NCBI GenBank assembly: GCA_040219275.1
Contig: JAVJSU010000029.1
Location: 1 to 38,897 of the forward strand
Direction: 5' to 3'
Length of the DNA: 38,897 nt
Source of the DNA: JAVJSU01 sp040219275
Lineage (GTDB): Bacteria > Chloroflexota > Anaerolineae > Aggregatilineales > Phototrophicaceae
This document shows positions 25,712-35,878 of the stretch, one piece after another. How positions within the stretch are numbered: the stretch's first letter is position 1; each line of letters begins with the position of its first letter. The position numbers and the translations under genes were made by a program. The notes under the pieces are model-generated. The model was not told the origin of the DNA and ran no database searches. It saw only the letters and a program-made list of their open reading frames with translations.

Positions 25712-28222
25712 CTAAAAATCGAAGTCGCTGTTAAACGAGCGTCTTAGAGAATATTCCACAGATTTATACTCAACATCATGAGATGTACCGTCTTCACGCT
25801 CAACTAAACGGACATACACACTTTGCCCATTAGCTAGGTCAGCCTCTTTCGTCAGTAGTAGGCGAATCCCGCGTTCACGATCCCGTTCACTTTCATCGGC
25901 AAGATCAAACGTGAGATCATGAATATCTGAGATAAGATTACCGTCTTTGGTAAAAAGCCCAACCCGCACTGACCGAGCCTGTACTTTTTCGTTTACCGGC
26001 TCCTCTTGATACAACTTTACAGCAAGTTGACCGGATGTGATCGTCTGATTTACGCCACGAATAATTGAAACCTCTACCCGTCGGACATCGCTTGTACGCT
26101 TCTTATTGATGCGGATTAACGGCACGACGATTTCCTGCAATGCCGCGCCGCCATGCACATAGCGGCTCCCTGACCCTCTTTTTCGTAAGCGGTTGATGGA
26201 TTTTGGAATCTGGATTTCGACATCACCAGACAAGCCAACCTGAGCCGAGGAGAAAGACTTTAAACTGGACTGCTCACGCAATTCATGACCGATCACAAAG
26301 CGTCGATCCTCATTGATGATGTGACCATCAGGCGTGGCGCTTAGAAAGTCACTTTCATCCAGCTCGTTATTCTGATAGATGAAGCCATGATCTGCGGTGA
26401 TGATAATATTATTCGCATTCGCATTGGCTAGCTTTTTGATGAGCTTGAGCAATTCTTCAAATGTTTCGGCAACTGCTTCAAAAACACGTTCCTCAGTATC
26501 ACGCTTATCGCCCATCGCATCAATACGATTGTGATAAAGATAGACGACATCATGGTTACGGGCAATTTCACGCGCTTTATCAACAGTCATCTGCAAAAAA
26601 TCTTCCGCTTGCAAGGCGATACCGCGCCCATCCGTACCCTGTGCGAGAATGGCGTTGCGATTTTGCGTACCCGCACTCGACTTACCATCGGCATAGACGA
26701 CAGAAGACCCGCCTTCTGCTGTGATTTCCAACTGACGATGCGGGAGCAACGCCGCCATGCCCAGCTGAGTATAACTGGGAAGCACTGACAGCACCGGTGA
26801 AATTTCTGCCTCATAGCGATCTTCCATACGAATAAGACTCGCCAATTCATCGGCAACTTCGTAGCGCAACGCATCAGAGATGATGACATAAATTTTCTTG
26901 TTCGGCTTGTTAAGATACGGCACGATCTGGTCAGCGAAAAACTGTGACTGCCCTCTGATGCCGCCGACTTGCCATGCCTCCGCATCATCGACGAACTTTT
27001 GCCAGCTGTCATTTAGCGGGAGCAAATAATTATTGCTATAGAGGTTTTCGATGGTCGGCGAGAGATTCTTCATGAGCGTTGGCTGGCTAGAACGGCGCAC
27101 ATGATACGTAAATTGCCGATAGAGTTGATCAATCCGAAACCATGTTTTCACGTAGCGCTGAATGCCATCACTCAAGGACGACATCGTCAGGTCTACGCTA
27201 TCCAGTAGATTGATAAATTCTGCCGCAAAGCCAGTAGCGAGATACAGGTCTGCAAAGTCATCATACCAGCTACCATCGCGGCGTTTACGGATAATTTCTT
27301 CGCACTCACGCGCCGTAATGGTGCGGTTGTCCACATCTTGCACCAGTGAACTCACGATTTTGCGGTCAATCAGTTGAAAATAGTCCAGATCAATCAGCGT
27401 GCGATAATTGCGCTCGCCCAGATCAGCTTCTATGTTTAACAGATCAGCACAGCGAGCCGAAAGCGTCTTGAATGCGCCCCCATGCGTGCGGCTATCCTTC
27501 CAGCGATTGAAGAACGCCCGCGCTTCCTGACGCAGATTGACCTTCCCATCATCGCCCACGCCCATCGCATAGCACGACTTAAACAGTTCGATGGCGAAAT
27601 CTTTGATGCCCGCTGTCGCAGACTGATAGCCGTAATCCTGCCCGACGCGCCCCCACAAAAAGTCGTCGAGACCACAGCGACCAATGAGCTTCTCCGCATC
27701 GTCTTTGTCGTATGCCAATTCCCCCAGCAGATTTTCCAGCACGGCATCAATACGCGTGTCCGATCCCGCGCAGACCGCCAGCATTTTGACGCGCACGGTA
27801 TCCAGCGAGTCATGATTGTCGATGATTTTCTTGAGCAATTCCCGCCGCTTACCCGCACGGAAAAATTCTTCATGTGCGCTGACGACTTCTGCATATTCCG
27901 GGCCGAGTTCCAACTCACCCAGCCAGATCGACACTTGATCGGTGCGGAACTCATCATGCGCCAGCAGAACATCCAGCAACCAGTTATCTTTATCCTCCGG
28001 CTGTGGGCCTTCGTGATAGAGCAAGAACTTTTGATTGCGCTGTTCCCGTAGGATACGATACTTCACGCCGAACTCGTTATTCTTCAGCACGATTTTTTCC
28101 ACATCGTCGATCTGAACCGAGTCGAATTCGTCGCGTAGATCCCTGTTGCGGTCATACCAGAAGACGATGCGATTCTTCTCAAACTTGCGGAGTAATGCCT
28201 GTGAGATCTTATCTGTCGCCAC
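25712..28222 (-). CDS. pglZ: BREX-1 phosphatase-like protein PglZ
   Basis: An 836-residue PglZ, BREX-1 type. The N-terminus (RKFEKNRIVFWYDRNRDLRDEF) and a long helical middle precede the alkaline-phosphatase-superfamily core. The core starts at KIYVIISDALRYEVADEL (about residues 435-452) and continues with SVLPSYTQLGMAALLPH, VVYLYHNRIDAMGD and IIITADHGFIYQN (about 600-612), which supply the metal ligands. The C-terminus (YVHGGAALQEIVVPLI) is also typical. In BREX it forms part of the complex needed for methylation and phage exclusion. It begins with GTG directly after the pglX stop (TAG-GTG) and ends one base before the extended brxL frame, so translational coupling is likely. Confidence 0.95.
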   Translation of the reverse strand: MATDKISQALLRKFEKNRIVFWYDRNRDLRDEFDSVQIDDVEKIVLKNNEFGVKYRILREQRNQKFLLYHEGPQPEDKDNWLLDVLLAHDEFRTDQVSIWLGELELGPEYAEVVSAHEEFFRAGKRRELLKKIIDNHDSLDTVRVKMLAVCAGSDTRIDAVLENLLGELAYDKDDAEKLIGRCGLDDFLWGRVGQDYGYQSATAGIKDFAIELFKSCYAMGVGDDGKVNLRQEARAFFNRWKDSRTHGGAFKTLSARCADLLNIEADLGERNYRTLIDLDYFQLIDRKIVSSLVQDVDNRTITARECEEIIRKRRDGSWYDDFADLYLATGFAAEFINLLDSVDLTMSSLSDGIQRYVKTWFRIDQLYRQFTYHVRRSSQPTLMKNLSPTIENLYSNNYLLPLNDSWQKFVDDAEAWQVGGIRGQSQFFADQIVPYLNKPNKKIYVIISDALRYEVADELASLIRMEDRYEAEISPVLSVLPSYTQLGMAALLPHRQLEITAEGGSSVVYADGKSSAGTQNRNAILAQGTDGRGIALQAEDFLQMTVDKAREIARNHDVVYLYHNRIDAMGDKRDTEERVFEAVAETFEELLKLIKKLANANANNIIITADHGFIYQNNELDESDFLSATPDGHIINEDRRFVIGHELREQSSLKSFSSAQVGLSGDVEIQIPKSINRLRKRGSGSRYVHGGAALQEIVVPLIRINKKRTSDVRRVEVSIIRGVNQTITSGQLAVKLYQEEPVNEKVQARSVRVGLFTKDGNLISDIHDLTFDLADESERDRERGIRLLLTKEADLANGQSVYVRLVEREDGTSHDVEYKSVEYSLRRSFNSDFDF

Positions 28223-31200
28223 CTAGTCACTCAAGCCTTTCACCGGCTTTAACGCATCGCCGAACTTCGGATAATTGACTTTCACGCCATCATCAAGGTC
28301 GATCTTCACACTGCGGGTCGCCAGCGGATACAGCACATCGCGCTCATAGTCGTTCAACTCGCGCACAATTTTCCGCAGACTGTCCAGATCCTTGAGCGCC
28401 ATCGTCTTATCACTCTTGGAGGTTGCCGCACTGACGCTTTGATTATCCAGATAGGCGATTTGCGCGTCTAGCTTGTGCCGGAACTCGCGCAGATAATCAT
28501 TCAGCACCACGCTGACCGTATCAGGGCGGTAGCGGTGCATATAAACGAGCGCATTGAAACTGCCATTGGCGGACGAGAACAGCCAGTAAATCGGGCGTTT
28601 GCTATAACGTTTGATATGGTCATCGTAGAAATCGCGCACGAAATAGGAACGGATGTCACGCCCGATAGCTTCTTCGATGAAGCGCAGATTTTCGTTGAAA
28701 TTTTCTGCGCCGAAAGTCAGAGTTAAAAAGCGATTGAAGCGTTCGACAATATCATCGTTGAACCAGACATCATCTAAGATCGGGATGACGTTATCTTTAT
28801 CGGCAGGGAAGGACGGATTCGGCACACGGCGCAGATAATCTTCCAGCGTTTCGCCCTGATTGGCGAGGATGAGACCGCCTTTTTCCAGCGCATAACGCCC
28901 GAACATACAGCCCACCGCATAGCTCACAAATTCGCGCATCGTATCTTCCAGCAAACGCGCTTCTAATTTTTCTTCGCTGGATTTGCTATCGTAACGATAA
29001 TGCGGATTACAGGTCAGCGTGATTTCTTCCAGCGGCACATCGGGCGTGAGTTCGTCCTGGAGCTTGTAAGCGTCGATGAAGATGCTGTTGTTCTCTTTTT
29101 CCAGCTTTTGCATTTCCAGTGTCATCGATTGCCAGTGTTGGCATAGCTTGGTGTAAGTTTCATTGAGTAACTGGGTTCGATATTCATCTCGGAGTATTGG
29201 GAGAGTTTCGAAATCCCATGATATTTCATAGGCATCCCAATCATCTTTTGTAATCTGGCGCATATTTTCGACTATCTTCCCAATTGCGTTGTTTCTAGTG
29301 ATAACTTCTTCAACAACAGGCAGATTCCCAATGTTCCAAGCTTGGAAATTCAATGTTGGATTTATTGCTCCCAAAAAGACACGAATAACATATGAGTTCA
29401 ATAATCCAGAAAGCACTAAGGTTTTTTCGTAAGAAGGTGGAAAAGCGGCGGATCCTCCAGCATCAAATAAAGCACCGTATTCTGTAATGCGCGTCGAAAA
29501 ATTACCTGAAGACACAGCGCTCCAATTTACATTCGTCTTAAATATGTATTCATCATTAAAAGCATGAGCTGGAACTTTGCCCGCAGAATTGGTAGTTGTA
29601 CGAAGCATATAGCCGTCGTTTTCCCAAAGCACAACATAGTCCCAGTTACCATACCATTTTCTAAAAACACCACCTTTTTGATATGGAAACCATTTGTTTA
29701 GCGACTGAGTGGCAGCTTGTCGATCTTTGTAACCAATACCGATTTTTGTTCTTGAAACTTCATACCATAAGCGAAGAAATCTTGTGTTATCCCCAGTTAT
29801 CATGCCCGCACGCGGTGTAGCTAAGGTGTGTAGAGGGTTACCCCTAACAAACGCCTCCCGTATTCGATCACTGACCCAATATGCAATAGGTGATCCAGGA
29901 ATCTTCTTGAGGTCGGCGGCTGAGGCACGGTAGAACCAACCACAATTCGGATTTTGTATAGCCTCCAGTGCTTTAACTGGTTGTAAATCCGCACCATAAA
30001 ACTCATCTAAATCGATAAATGAACCTTTGAATTCAGGCTTGTATTGGTTAAACATGGTGAAGCCACAAACCGTTACAAATGCATTGTCGAAGAAAGCATG
30101 AAATTCGGGTCGAACAAGATTAGTCAGCGTAGTTTCGTCTAAGATTTTGTCACGTAGTTTTTCAAAAGAGCTTAAAAACATCCAATTGAAGGGTGTCATC
30201 ATACCTGTGAAACCACCAGTAAAAGTCATTTCGAGAATGCGAACTGTGAATGCCGAAAACAGATCAGATTTCACATCTTTATATTCATCCTTGAGAAAAT
30301 CTTTAAGTGTACTATTCTGACTTCGACTACCCATATAAGGTGGGTTAGCGACGACAACATGGTAATTCGGGCTGAGATAGTCCGCCATTTCCAGCAGTTT
30401 ATTCATGCGTGTGTTGGTGCTGTGCAGGAACATATCGCTAAACGCGCCAGATTCTTCCAATCGGGTTCGCATCTCGTCTGCGTTTTTCATCTGTGGACGG
30501 ATCAATGAACCGAAGTGTTTGGCATCGGTGAACTGCCGCACCGTCACCCAGAAATCCTGTGTAAACAGGTCTTTGCCCACATGCGCCATGTAATTGTTGA
30601 TTTCATCGGGACTAAAGCTGATGTTTTCCATCACGCAAATATTCGGTTGTACCGGATTACGGAAGAAACGGCGGTATTTTTCACGGGCTTTCATCGTCAA
30701 TGCAAATGCTGCCAGTACGCCAGCGCGTTCGTCAATCTCAATCCCATAGAGGTTGTGAGTCAGAATTAGAGTAGGAATGTCCGAAGGCACATAACCCGCT
30801 TCTTCATAAATGGCATAGAGCAGATCAAAAGCATAAACCAGCATGTGTCCACTACCGCAGGCAGGATCACAGATGCGGAGTGCTTCCGGCGAATTGATTT
30901 TCAGGAAATCTCCTTCCTCTTGTTCGGGCTGGATGTAGTAATCCATCTTCTCCACGAGGCGCGACTCAGGATGATTGAGCATCCACAATCTGCCAAGTGA
31001 GTTTTCCACCAGATAGCGCACAATCCAGTTTGGTGTGAACAACTGTGTCGCGGCGGGGATGTCGTCGGCACTCACCTTATCTTTGCTGGCGAAAACTGCG
31101 TCTTTCTTCTCGCTGATGTAGAACTGATAGAGCCAGCCAATCACCTCGACATTCTGGCAGGTTTCCTCATCCATTGCCCGGCGTGTCGCGCTCAAAACCG

Positions 31201-31729
31201 AATCTTCCGAGAGCAAATCCAGTGGTAGCAATAACTCGGTGTAATCATCAATTTTCTCAAAGAGATAGGGCATGGTCTGGTGGGTGTAATTGCACACCCC
31301 CACCAGCAAGAGGCGGTAGGCTTCGCCCTGTGCATCCGTCGAGCGCAAATTGCCCGTCAGCAGGTCATTCACACGTTTGCGAATGTTGGGGGTCAGCAAA
31401 TCTTCGTGGATAATGCCTTGCTTGGCTTCCGCAAGGATTTCCGGTTGCGTCGCGCCATCAGCGGGTGAGACTGTTCGCACCAGCGAATAGCCGTTCACAT
31501 CCATGAAGCGCAAAGCACAAAAGCGATTGAACCATGTGTATGCCGCCCGTTCAATCACTGCCGCTTTGGAGGTCTCCAAAATCGCTTTCTTCAACTCGGT
31601 GATGGCTTTGGCGTTCTCTGCGCCTGCCGCGCCTTCCATCCGTAACGCCGCTTCGACCCGTGCCGCCACCTGTTCCAACAATCGACGGCGGGCATCCTGC
31701 GCGAAATTTTTAAGTTTGGTAGTGTTCAC
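28223..31729 (-). CDS. pglX: BREX-1 adenine-specific DNA methyltransferase PglX
   Basis: A 1,168-residue N6-adenine methyltransferase. Motif I, ICDPACGSGHMLVYAFDLLY (about residues 285-304), binds S-adenosylmethionine, and the catalytic NPPY motif is at VVVANPPYMGSRSQ (about 459-472). The region after it (about 470-855) should contain target recognition. The C-terminal helical part includes FVSYAVGCMFGRYALE and the end motif LRKIVRELNDYERDVLYPLA, seen in BREX PglX. It marks host DNA at one asymmetric adenine site so that BREX spares it; the site is not predictable here. It starts with GTG, AAGGA ten bases upstream, 26 bases after brxC. No frameshift or phase-variable homopolymer is evident. 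The stretch 29130-30350 is AT-richer than the rest. Confidence 0.96.
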   Translation of the reverse strand: MNTTKLKNFAQDARRRLLEQVAARVEAALRMEGAAGAENAKAITELKKAILETSKAAVIERAAYTWFNRFCALRFMDVNGYSLVRTVSPADGATQPEILAEAKQGIIHEDLLTPNIRKRVNDLLTGNLRSTDAQGEAYRLLLVGVCNYTHQTMPYLFEKIDDYTELLLPLDLLSEDSVLSATRRAMDEETCQNVEVIGWLYQFYISEKKDAVFASKDKVSADDIPAATQLFTPNWIVRYLVENSLGRLWMLNHPESRLVEKMDYYIQPEQEEGDFLKINSPEALRICDPACGSGHMLVYAFDLLYAIYEEAGYVPSDIPTLILTHNLYGIEIDERAGVLAAFALTMKAREKYRRFFRNPVQPNICVMENISFSPDEINNYMAHVGKDLFTQDFWVTVRQFTDAKHFGSLIRPQMKNADEMRTRLEESGAFSDMFLHSTNTRMNKLLEMADYLSPNYHVVVANPPYMGSRSQNSTLKDFLKDEYKDVKSDLFSAFTVRILEMTFTGGFTGMMTPFNWMFLSSFEKLRDKILDETTLTNLVRPEFHAFFDNAFVTVCGFTMFNQYKPEFKGSFIDLDEFYGADLQPVKALEAIQNPNCGWFYRASAADLKKIPGSPIAYWVSDRIREAFVRGNPLHTLATPRAGMITGDNTRFLRLWYEVSRTKIGIGYKDRQAATQSLNKWFPYQKGGVFRKWYGNWDYVVLWENDGYMLRTTTNSAGKVPAHAFNDEYIFKTNVNWSAVSSGNFSTRITEYGALFDAGGSAAFPPSYEKTLVLSGLLNSYVIRVFLGAINPTLNFQAWNIGNLPVVEEVITRNNAIGKIVENMRQITKDDWDAYEISWDFETLPILRDEYRTQLLNETYTKLCQHWQSMTLEMQKLEKENNSIFIDAYKLQDELTPDVPLEEITLTCNPHYRYDSKSSEEKLEARLLEDTMREFVSYAVGCMFGRYALEKGGLILANQGETLEDYLRRVPNPSFPADKDNVIPILDDVWFNDDIVERFNRFLTLTFGAENFNENLRFIEEAIGRDIRSYFVRDFYDDHIKRYSKRPIYWLFSSANGSFNALVYMHRYRPDTVSVVLNDYLREFRHKLDAQIAYLDNQSVSAATSKSDKTMALKDLDSLRKIVRELNDYERDVLYPLATRSVKIDLDDGVKVNYPKFGDALKPVKGLSD

Positions 31730-31755
31730 GTAAAGGGTATCCTTCTGTCACAAGA

Positions 31756-34700
31756 TTAAAGCTGAATTCGCTTACCACTGCGGATCTGCTGTAAGTAAGC
31801 GTCGTGTAAATGTTGTAGATAGGTCTCAAGGTCGGTTTCATCATCCAGGGTGAGCTTATCAAAGCCGATATTGATCTCACTACTGCGTACATATTGCGCC
31901 ACCGCAACCGGCGCACTTCCCCCGCTAGACGCTTGCTCCGCCCGTAGAAATTCGTCTATCTGCATCAGAATTCGGCTAATGGCTACTTCACGGAAGCGGG
32001 TCGCCTCCGCACGGACAAGCGCAATCACGCTGTAATTCTCGATTTGATCCGCGCTCGCCTTGAAGGACTCATAAATATGCTCCTGACGCAATTGGGGAAG
32101 TTGCTTAAAGCGATCCTCTTGTGCGAGCTTTTCGTAAAGTGCCTTCAAGTCGTCCAGACTGGCTAATTTCGCGTCTTCAAGTACGGTATCAATCTGCGTT
32201 TGGAGGTCAGTAACCAACTTTTTGACCTGCCGCATGTTCTCACCACGGAAGCAGTCCACATCATCCAGCGTAACCTGAATCTTTAGCGCATCATCATAGC
32301 CGCTCGCATCAATGGATTGCAGGTTCGCCTGTTGTGTTTTCAGGAAATCACGCGCCTCATCATAAATAGCCCGCTGTCCACCATTCATAAATGCGCGAAT
32401 GGGACTGATGAAATCCTCTTTCATATCCAGCAACACATCGGCATCTTCACCGAAGTCCGTCAGGTACCATGAGAACGGTTTACCCGTAACCTCCTGTAAC
32501 TGTTTAATCACCGGCTCTAGCGCCCGTAAAAACGGGTATGAATGGGTACTGACGAGCGTATTTAAGTCCTTCCATTGTTGCTGTAGTTCGGTTTTGGTCT
32601 GTGTCGCCAGTTCTTTGGCATCCTCAGAAGTCGGCGGTTTATCGAAGAACTCGTTGAAGAATTTCTTCAGGACACGTACCTGTGCCGGGCTATAGTCTTC
32701 CTCCGGCGCGAGGATCAAGTTCGGGTACAAGCGTGTGTTTAATAGCGCCTGTTCGATCTCGTTGCCTTCTAGTGCATTGCCATCCTGCCGAATTTCCACC
32801 CGTCCCCGTGCGTAAATTTTCGCCAGATTGCACTGAATCGCCGCCAGATACCATCCATAGGGCTTACGCTCAAAACGTTCGACCAGCGAATGCATCGTCA
32901 CGCGTTGCCCGTTTTTCGTCTGCATCTGGATATGATTCACCAGTTCGCGTTCCGGTTCCGTCATTTCAATCGAATCGCCACCGAAGAGATCATTGCCTGC
33001 TTCAAGGTATTGACGAATGTCGGTGTCTTTGAAGACGGTATTCGGCAACATTTTCAAGTGCGTGTAGGTCGTCCGAATCAACTGTTGAAAGCCGACAAAC
33101 ACTTTAGTTTGCGCGTCATTGCTATTGAGGGATATATCCTGCCCGTTGATGATATAGGTCGCTCCAGCTAACAAATCGCGTGCCTGTCGCTCAATATCGG
33201 TGTAACGCTCGTTGTTCTGGTACTGCTTGTTGTTCAGAATCAACTTAATGCGGTCGTTGGTGGTGCTGTTCATGTTTTGCTGAAAATACTTCTTCGTCTG
33301 CTCATGGATCGTCAGATCACGCACAATCCGGTCATCAGCGGGCATGACGATGAATAAAGTGTCCAAGCCCATGCTTTGAGAGCGTAAAATGTTTAGATTT
33401 ATCGAATTTTCGTTAAACGGCGTTATTAGATTGATTGCCAGCTCGTAGGCTTTCCCTCTAAACTGCCTGCCATCCAGAAGCCGCGTAAATGGATAGGAAT
33501 AGGGACCATCATCGGAGCGTAATTTGGTTTCTTTGATGATCCGATCAAATACAATCGTGCCCAATTCATCAACGACATTGGAACTATCAACGTTTGTATT
33601 CTTGATCTCCTGCTCGACATCTTTTTCTTCGTCCGTCAGATATTCGTAAAGCGTTCCACTGCGCTGAATATAGGTTTGCTGTTCAAGAATATTCAGCGCT
33701 TCCTCGATCTGCTTCCGCAATTTGCTAATATCCTGACCAAATTTCTGAGTCATCAAGACCGTTAGGTTACGCTCGGAAGCCTTAAATTCCTTTACATATT
33801 TAACCAGGAAGAGTGCTTTCAATAATTTAACCGCAAACGCATTATCCAGATTCTTTTCAGCGGTAAAGATTGATCGTTGTGTGTTTGCCTTAAGCGAGCT
33901 ACGGATGCCTTCAAACATCAGGTCAAAGGTGGCAAGTTCCCCTATTTCATGATCGCCTATGTGCATGGCAACTTGCTGAAAAACGCCAAGCATTGATCGT
34001 TCACCAACCGAGCTGTGCTTACCTTCAAAGGCATTGTGTTGGGACAAACTCTGGATCGCGGATTGAAACAAGACGAACTGGTACGGAATAAATGGATAGG
34101 CGTTTATGAAGTGTTCATCATCGCGATAGTTCCGAAATTGCACGCCATCGGTAAAATCAAATAACGTTTTGAAGTTATTTACCTGACCCTGGTAAAGATA
34201 TGTTAGTTCACTTACGCCCGTATTGTTCTTTGCCAGCAATCGCTTTTGGATAACTTCGGCAACATCCTGACTTGTTAATTTCATTCTCGTGGCAAATCGC
34301 GCCTGAATTTTTGAAAAGTCATTACCTTGTTGGTTGTTCATCTCACCAACAACAGTGTTCATATCTTCCTGTGCCGTAACAATAATCCACGCACGTCCAC
34401 GACATTTTGTTGCCAGACTTTCTGCAATGGTCTGAAGGTTAGTCATTAACTTGATATTATCAGCGATATACTGCCCCACCTCATCTACGAAAAAATTGAG
34501 GCGAAATTCACCATCTTGTCGCTGAATGTAGTGATTTACCATTTCTGCGAAGTCTTCAATTGATACGCTGTATGAATCGCGATATTTATCTAACAAGTCA
34601 ATTGAAGAATCAGTTGAGCTTCCCGTTACATTTGCATATGCTTTAGCAATGTTATCCGCCTCCAGAATACTTTGCTCGCGTCCCCACTGCCATTCATTGC

Positions 34701-35247
34701 CAGAGACATTCCTATATTCATCTTGGAAAGCCTGATAAAGATTTCGGTCATCCAAATCACGTTCAAATTTTGCAATATACCCTTGCTTACCGAAATAACC
34801 TTGCATCTCGTTAAATACCTTGACGAATACGCCAAGTAAGGCATCTAGGTCACTTTTGCTAATCACGTCAGCTTTTTGGTCAATGTTAAACAGAATACTC
34901 TGCGAAGGGATTGAAACAGCTTTTTTGATTTCCGCACGCAATATTTTGTTATCGCCACATTTTTCCTCAAAACTGGCAAAAATGTCGTCATTTATATTGC
35001 TTTCAAAGAGATATGCAAGCATCTTAAGTAAATGAGATTTGCCTGACCCGAAAAAGCCAGAGATCCATACACCATTTGCATTATTATAGTTATTGTAAGC
35101 GATTAGGAATGCTTCCAGACGCTTCTCTATCTCATTCGTAAGTACATACTCTTCGACTTCAACTGCTAATCCGGCTTCATCGTCAGCCTTGATTACACCT
35201 TCTATAGGTCTATCGACCGCCTTCTGGAAAATCTCATTTAGATTCAT
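31756..35247 (-). CDS. brxC: BREX P-loop ATPase BrxC
   Basis: A 1,163-residue large ATPase. The N-terminus (LNEIFQKAVDRPIEGVIKADD) is the conserved BrxC start. Walker A is ISGFFGSGKSHLLKMLAY (about residues 62-79) and the Walker B-like strand is LNFFVDEVGQYIADN (about 250-264), followed by the sensor-like AWIIVTAQEDM. The long C-terminal half is helical with coiled-coil stretches. BrxC is an essential core BREX protein and, by family knowledge, an AAA+ ATPase related to DNA-origin/clamp-loader types. The start ATG at 35247 follows brxB by nine bases, with AGGG overlapping the brxB stop. The 5' half (about 33700-35247) looks AT-richer than the 3' half, suggesting mosaic ancestry. Confidence 0.96.
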   Translation of the reverse strand: MNLNEIFQKAVDRPIEGVIKADDEAGLAVEVEEYVLTNEIEKRLEAFLIAYNNYNNANGVWISGFFGSGKSHLLKMLAYLFESNINDDIFASFEEKCGDNKILRAEIKKAVSIPSQSILFNIDQKADVISKSDLDALLGVFVKVFNEMQGYFGKQGYIAKFERDLDDRNLYQAFQDEYRNVSGNEWQWGREQSILEADNIAKAYANVTGSSTDSSIDLLDKYRDSYSVSIEDFAEMVNHYIQRQDGEFRLNFFVDEVGQYIADNIKLMTNLQTIAESLATKCRGRAWIIVTAQEDMNTVVGEMNNQQGNDFSKIQARFATRMKLTSQDVAEVIQKRLLAKNNTGVSELTYLYQGQVNNFKTLFDFTDGVQFRNYRDDEHFINAYPFIPYQFVLFQSAIQSLSQHNAFEGKHSSVGERSMLGVFQQVAMHIGDHEIGELATFDLMFEGIRSSLKANTQRSIFTAEKNLDNAFAVKLLKALFLVKYVKEFKASERNLTVLMTQKFGQDISKLRKQIEEALNILEQQTYIQRSGTLYEYLTDEEKDVEQEIKNTNVDSSNVVDELGTIVFDRIIKETKLRSDDGPYSYPFTRLLDGRQFRGKAYELAINLITPFNENSINLNILRSQSMGLDTLFIVMPADDRIVRDLTIHEQTKKYFQQNMNSTTNDRIKLILNNKQYQNNERYTDIERQARDLLAGATYIINGQDISLNSNDAQTKVFVGFQQLIRTTYTHLKMLPNTVFKDTDIRQYLEAGNDLFGGDSIEMTEPERELVNHIQMQTKNGQRVTMHSLVERFERKPYGWYLAAIQCNLAKIYARGRVEIRQDGNALEGNEIEQALLNTRLYPNLILAPEEDYSPAQVRVLKKFFNEFFDKPPTSEDAKELATQTKTELQQQWKDLNTLVSTHSYPFLRALEPVIKQLQEVTGKPFSWYLTDFGEDADVLLDMKEDFISPIRAFMNGGQRAIYDEARDFLKTQQANLQSIDASGYDDALKIQVTLDDVDCFRGENMRQVKKLVTDLQTQIDTVLEDAKLASLDDLKALYEKLAQEDRFKQLPQLRQEHIYESFKASADQIENYSVIALVRAEATRFREVAISRILMQIDEFLRAEQASSGGSAPVAVAQYVRSSEINIGFDKLTLDDETDLETYLQHLHDAYLQQIRSGKRIQL

Positions 35248-35256
35248 TATCTGACC

Positions 35257-35862
35257 CTAGGCTTGATAATTTAGAATATTGAACGCTCTGTAATATTTGT
35301 CATCATGCAACCGACTAAATAGGTCTAGAGATGCACCTGTTTCCATAGATTGGGTATAAGTCCCAGGGAAAAACAAGACTGTTGGTTGATCTTTGGCAGT
35401 GCTCTGCAAGTTATTTAAGACGGTATGTGAACGAATATAGGGAAATATTTCTCCAACCCCTGATAAAAACATAACACGATAATCAGGTTTATTACTGATA
35501 AGATCTGCGATAGCTGGAATAAGATGTGTTTCTGGGTCGAGAACGTTCCTAAGTAACTCAAGTAAAACACTCTTATCTTTTGTTATTTCAATTTCTAATA
35601 TTTTATTCCAAATCTTGCGATCATCTAAAATCTGGATCGCGAGATCATAAAGATTGATGTCAAGTATATCTATTCCTTCGCCATTTAGCTGACTGACCAG
35701 CTGTAGCCTGATCTGATCCATCTCAACCGCTTTACTGGGATCATGCGGGCATATAAAAAATGGCACCTCATTTCCCAAGCCTTTTTTATTTAGAAAGCTC
35801 TCACTACGAAGTACCTGGTACAAGTGATCGTAAATTTTAGTTATCGACATTTGTCGCATCAT
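35257..35862 (-). CDS. brxB: BREX protein BrxB (DUF1788)
   Basis: A 201-residue protein of the DUF1788 family. Hallmarks are KIYDHLYQVLRSESFLNKKGLGNEVPFFICPHDP at the N-terminus, VMFLSGVGEIFPYIRSHTVLNNLQ (about 150-173), and PTVLFFPGTYTQ near the end. BrxB is a core BREX component required for defence and associates with the other Brx/Pgl proteins; its catalytic role, if any, is unknown. The start is ATG-ATG at 35862 with GGCGGA upstream, and a second in-frame ATG four codons in (MSITK) is also possible. The gene follows brxA by 16 bases. It has low G+C like brxA. Confidence 0.93.
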   Translation of the reverse strand: MMRQMSITKIYDHLYQVLRSESFLNKKGLGNEVPFFICPHDPSKAVEMDQIRLQLVSQLNGEGIDILDINLYDLAIQILDDRKIWNKILEIEITKDKSVLLELLRNVLDPETHLIPAIADLISNKPDYRVMFLSGVGEIFPYIRSHTVLNNLQSTAKDQPTVLFFPGTYTQSMETGASLDLFSRLHDDKYYRAFNILNYQA

Positions 35863-35878
35863 GATATCCGCCTAGTGG

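Noticed and set aside
29821..30006. Frameshift or phase-variation tract in pglX
   Set aside because: The pglX frame is continuous from start to stop, and I see no long homopolymer or tandem repeat that would drive slippage.
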